A stretch of DNA of 64,000 nt from Limonium bicolor (taxonomy: Eukaryota > Streptophyta > Magnoliopsida > Caryophyllales > Plumbaginaceae): the NCBI GenBank assembly GCA_023374045.1, contig CM041776.1, positions 40,678,171 through 40,742,170 on the forward strand, given 5' to 3'. The translations under genes were made by a program, and so were the position numbers. Each line of letters starts with the position of its first letter. Position 1 is the stretch's first letter. Below the pieces are notes generated by a model. That model worked only from the letters and a program-made list of their open reading frames with translations. It did not search any database and was not told the DNA's origin. Below, in pieces: positions 60,065-64,000 of the stretch.

Positions 60065-61318
60065 ACCCCCAGAAACCTACAGAGAGTGTTTTAAAGGGTT
60101 TAAATGATGGGGGTTTGAGTGTTAATGATGTTATAAGATGTTAAGGCCTTGTTTGGTGACATGTAAAGGCCCTAGGAAGTGTAAGAAAGTGTTAGAAGTG
60201 ATTGAGAAGTGAGAACTCAAATTAACAAAAGTAAAACCGAGATAACGGGATAACGGGGTAAGTACGGGAGTAGCATTTAATAATGTACCGTATGAGCTTA
60301 GTATTAATATTAATGTTTGAAACATTATCAGAGAATCGTGCGTGACCCGAGCATGGTGAGATGACACGGTAAAAGTAAAAACCCCGGTGAAAGGTATGAT
60401 TTTCTCATGCCCCGTATGCTAACCGAGTTACTCTGATTTGTGTGTTTGTTGCCGGCTTAATCAAGATTAAAGCATGAAAATAATCCCTTGTTTGATTAAG
60501 TATGCTTTATTGTATGTTGTATGAACTAACATACTTGTATGCCGGTGTGGTCTAACATAGTGCATAGACCGACTCATAGAGAGTAGTGATTGACTAGAAA
60601 CCCGTAGATCGGGTAGTCTCACGAACAATGGTAACATGCAACACACACAAGCTATCGATTAAAGTATAACGATAACGCAAACATATGAACTCCCTAGAAC
60701 GTGAGGAGATGTACGGGTTGAGTAAATACCCGATAACGGTTAGAAAACCTTATTGAAACAATCCACGGAATAAATATGAGTGGAGAGATAAATGAACCTC
60801 CATCGGGAGGATTGAAGTTAGCCCAATAATGTGAACTTATAAGAAAGGTAAAAGAGACCTAAGGGACTATGTAACTCCCTTGAGACATGGTCGACCTCCT
60901 ATATGAGGATTTTACCTGGTATAAGAAAATATCCGAATGTACAAGCATATGATTGTGAGGGTAACCCTTAAACCTAAGATTACCCGAATTTAAGTAAAGT
61001 TCCCAAAGTCATTAGAAACATCGAGAATGATGCTTCTAGACTAATATACATGATATTATTATAACTCCGAGAGAAGTGTATGGGAACGAGAGTAGTCCGA
61101 GAGTAGTCGGACCTAAGTAAAAGAGATAGGAACTAAGAGATAGTTCCGTGAGCTAGTTGAACCTTCCCACCATGCTAGACCCAGAGTAGGGTCGAAACCG
61201 GGGAAGTAAGACTATGCTAGAGAGCCATGAGTTTTGGCTTAAGTATGTAATAAGAGTAACAAGCGTGACGTAGGAGACCTGTAGTGTCTCGAGAATCTAC
61301 AAGAGCTTGAGTATGAAT

Positions 61319-61516
61319 AACCCAAGAGTGTGTGATGAGATAATGAGTATAAATAACCCGAGAGAAAGGGGTGAGTATATGTATGAATAACCCGAGAGAA
61401 AGGGGTGAGTATATGTATGAGTAACCCGAGAGAATGGGTAAGTATAAGAATGAGTAGCCCAAGAGAATGGGTGTGTATACGAATAAGTAACCCGAGAGAG
61501 CGGGTGAGGTATTGAA
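61319..61516 (+). repeat. About 34-bp mini-hairpin tandem repeat, six units
   Basis: Units start at 61319, 61355, 61389, 61423, 61456 and 61489 with AACCCGAGAGAAxGGGTGAGTAT text; each forms an ACCC-GGGT type stem. Reverse homologue of 32775-32935, with one more unit. Confidence 0.88.
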
Positions 61517-62162
61517 TAAGTAAACAAGGCATAGTGAGGAATAACCCTCAATGCCTAAGAGTAACCAGTTACCACCAACAACATTGTTATGTTAGTTAGG
61601 AATCGTGTTCCGTGATTGGATGTAGATTCCTTGTGTGATATACATATATATTGTATTGCCATGATGCATGTTGTTTGATTAAAATGAACTCCATGTATAT
61701 CCGACCCAAAGTAGTCGGCGTACCGCGGTTAGCACGCGGTATATGCGAATTTCATATTCAGCGTAAGCTGACCCCCTAGGGGGAACGTTTTTAGTGTGCA
61801 AGTACTTAAAGCTGACCACCGTTCGAGAGAGTAGGACGGGGACAGTTATGAAGCGTGGGTAGTTAGATCGTAATTACTTATGCATTCGAATGAGGTGTAA
61901 GTCCGAGTATGTTATCGGCATCCGTATATTGTAGACTCGGTATAGTAAAGAAGTGAAATGATTATTGTATTTGTATGAAGTACTCGGTTGTTCCAGTTCA
62001 TCAGACCGTTACGGTATGTAAGAAAGGCCTGGTTAGCCACATGGGTGGCTAACGGCGTTGTTTCACCCCTCGTTGTAAATTAGAGTTCCGCTGTGCGAGT
62101 AAGATTAAGTAGAGAAGGTTTAAGAGGTAATGATGAGATTAACGGTTGGGGTGTTACAAAAA

Positions 62163-62190
62163 TGGTATCAGAGCGAAGTATCGCTCTGAT
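62163..62190 (+). other. tRNA-iMet primer binding site within a perfect inverted repeat
   Basis: TGGTATCAGAGC at 62163-62174. ATCAGAGCGA (62167-62176), loop AGTA, TCGCTCTGAT (62181-62190): identical over 24 nt to the reverse complement of 45348-45371. Confidence 0.93.
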
Positions 62191-64000
62191 GACTGGAAAT
62201 ACCGAGCTTAGGAAATACCGAGTTAGGAATTGGAGACTTAGGGCTATGGGTTGAGTGGTAGCGTGAGAGATGCGCTAGTTAGGAACTTCCAGTATGATCT
62301 GGATACCTACAATACCAGACCCGCCCTCCACAACCCCGCATTAAAAGCTCGGGAAAGAACGCCAGAGAGACGGGAAACCCGACCTGGCAGTTACTTAATT
62401 AATGTATCAATATGAACCAGAATCTGTCATGCGGTGGATCCCAAGAACCGGAAACCCCGGAGACGGAAGCCGCTGGAACGACAATAACTGCATGCAATGA
62501 CGAAAGGTCGAGACATCCTAATCCAAGGAGACCAGAATTTGTGGCAGCCTGGGGCGACATGCTTAGCAGTCGCGAGAACCCAGCTGGTCGAGCAGCAGTG
62601 AGAAGGATGCACCAATCGTGCGACCAGACGGACTTATGAGAACTAACGAGAACCGGGACACATGTCTACGGACCGCCATAGTTAACTAATACCAACATCG
62701 GTACACTAACCGACCAAGAATCTAGTCAAGAGTAGGTACACCCACCCTGCCACACCCGAAGAGGTTGCAATACCTAACGGGCACAGCTTAGACAGCTACA
62801 AGCATAATTACGGGATATACCCGAATAGGACTACAGAAGTAGTACCTAAATAAGTTAAACCTCGGTAACCACAGGAAGAACGTGGGAACGAGCAACGAGG
62901 TAAAGCATAGAATTAAAATAGTTAAGGAACTCCGAGAGTGGAGGAGCACCTAAATGAATGACAGCCACGTCAAGAGGAATGAGAAGCAGCTCCAAGGAGC
63001 AGTTATCCAATTAAAAGATCAAGGAAGAGCCGACAAGGCTACCAAATACCATGTGAACAATACCGTGACCGTATGAGTTAACCCAAAAAACCGCCAGTAC
63101 CGCGCACTTGCCACGGCAAGTGCAGTAATAGCGGGACTAATAAGAAGAGCTTTGGTAAGCGACCAGTACTTAGCAGTACCAAGACGGCAAGAGAAGCCAA
63201 TATAGCACCACAAACCCTAAGAATTCTGAAACGAAACCTTGGAAAGGCCTAAAGGCCTGACCACTGTATAAAGAACATACCAGTCTGCAAGAAGTTAGAC
63301 ATAGTAAGAAGCAACCGGCATTGAAATGCCGTGAAGATTTTATTTTCAACTCAAATTTCTTTTCCTTCAAACAGAGAATTTTCCAAAAACTCCTAAATTT
63401 TAAAAAAACCAAACCAGAGAATCACGGTAAGTTATCATAGGACGAATTAAGAGGAGTTGGCGACAGAATACTTCACCTAGGCGTGACCGACACTACGGTA
63501 TACTAAACGAGACATGGAACGACCGCACTCTGAAGGAGCTTGCGGGCCTGACAGACCAGTTATGAGTTAGTCGGGTAAGTGGTAACGTATCAATAAGATA
63601 CTCCATGTATGTATACAAGTAGAGTATGGTACACGGGAAGTAGCCCACTCCATACTACGGACGAAAGAGCCAATTCAAGCAAAGATAGTTGGACACCTCG
63701 AATGACCGAAGAACACAAAGAAGTTTACGAAGCTAAGGAGTCTGGAAACCAGTAAGGTAACGGACCTAAGGACATAGCGGGGAGAAGTGCGAGAAGCACA
63801 GAGTATTAAGCACAGACATTGAATATGTCTCAGGAAATACCTAATAACTGGAATATATACCAGTGTAAGCAATAAGATTAATGCCTTAATTGATCATATC
63901 AATGTTTGATAAACGGGATAGAATTCCCACAGTATATCTCACTAAGAGAATAACGACCTAATTAAGTAGGTAAAGGAAAAGTACTAATACTCTACCCAAT
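62191..64000 (+). other. Start of internal region of the plus-strand element, no gag seen
   Basis: Collinear with the PBS-proximal internal DNA of the LARD-like element: ACCGAGCTTAGGAA, GGTTGAGTGGTAGCGTGAGAGA and GGGAAAGAACGCCAGAGAGA each have counterparts near 45340, 45280 and 45180. The 75-codon frame at 62412 is not shared and has no domain. The element continues beyond 64000, so coding capacity further on cannot be excluded. Confidence 0.7.
63104..63123 (+). other. Conserved 20-bp inverted repeat in the internal region
   Basis: GCACTTGCC-AC-GGCAAGTGC, 9-bp perfect stem. Counterpart of 44566-44585, with the paired bases next to the loop different on both sides (TGC/GCA there extends to GCC/GGC here). 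Confidence 0.75.

Larger units (their letters stand above)
57722..62158 (+). repeat. 5' LTR of a plus-strand chromovirus-like element
   Basis: Begins TTTAATACCCCGGATC, aligning to TGAAATACCCC with a changed TG, and ends GGGGTGTTACA at 62158, four bases before a PBS. 4437 bp. Contains a purine-rich stretch and CT-rich leader (58300-58440), a hairpin array (59884-60064), a six-unit mini-hairpin repeat (61319-61516) and the GCACGCGGTATATGCGAATTTC block near 61732. Homologous in reverse to 32144-35791. It appears inserted into the LTR at 54745-57721. Confidence 0.88.

Noticed and set aside
62412..62639. 75-codon frame as a possible gag start of the plus-strand element
   Set aside because: Not conserved in the homologous internal DNA near 45100 and too short for a family call.
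1..64000. tRNA, rRNA or microRNA genes
   Set aside because: Only tRNA 3'-end complements at PBS sites were seen; no cloverleaf. The hairpin stems of about 12 bp are too short for typical plant miRNA precursors.

Overview
This window is a repeat-dense stretch of a flowering-plant nuclear genome, probably a eudicot, though I cannot name the species. Nearly everything recognisable is LTR retrotransposon: a Ty3/gypsy Athila-type element primed by tRNA-Asp, and several very long chromovirus-like LTRs primed by initiator tRNA-Met. I found no intact host gene. The only other protein-coding remnant with a clear family is a decayed, intron-bearing Ulp1-type (C48) peptidase pseudogene of the kind carried by plant DNA transposons.

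Layout. 1-1448: anonymous AT-rich DNA. 1449-2367: fragment of an Athila-like LTR. 2368-15197: nearly complete Athila-type element on the minus strand. In transcription order it has 5' LTR (13425-15197), tRNA-Asp PBS, gag, protease, RT-RNase H, integrase, a hairpin array, an intact 445-residue ORF3 in the env-like position, two PPT-plus-hairpin modules and 3' LTR (2368-4103). Gag and pol are frameshifted; ORF3 is open. 15198-16145: chromovirus-like LTR fragment. 16146-20396: unclassified repeat holding a solo Athila-like LTR (17547-18977). 20397-23061: unclassified, possibly an LTR. 23525-24892: Ulp1-like pseudogene. 25074-27062: LTR fragments with a 44-bp tandem repeat and GC hairpins. 27063-35791: non-coding internal DNA, a tRNA-iMet PBS and two truncated LTRs, minus strand. 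35792-50058: a 14.3-kb minus-strand element with two 4.6-4.7-kb LTRs and about 5 kb of internal DNA without a recognisable gag or pol, i.e. a LARD-like non-autonomous element. 50059-52303: another truncated LTR. 52304-54744: minisatellites and unclassified DNA. 54745-64000: two plus-strand LTRs, the second complete and followed by its PBS and the start of a non-coding internal region that leaves the window.

The most unusual signal is RNA- or DNA-structural, not coding. Short arrays of perfect or near-perfect hairpins (about 36 bp, 12-bp stem, 12-nt loop, repeated about every 72 bp) occur in nine places, in both Athila-type and chromovirus-like elements. Stems vary in sequence but keep pairing, including at least one compensatory double change. 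Spacers are recognisably related between families, and the module lies antisense in Athila but sense in the chromovirus-like LTRs. Two further structural features recur. The tRNA-iMet PBS sits in one arm of a perfect 10-bp inverted repeat whose other arm copies the tRNA 3' end. A small tetraloop hairpin abuts the polypurine tract in both element types, with a second PPT-plus-hairpin copy inside each element. Many single-base indels between paired LTRs and in gag-pol mean that either age or residual long-read sequence error could explain some of the damage.
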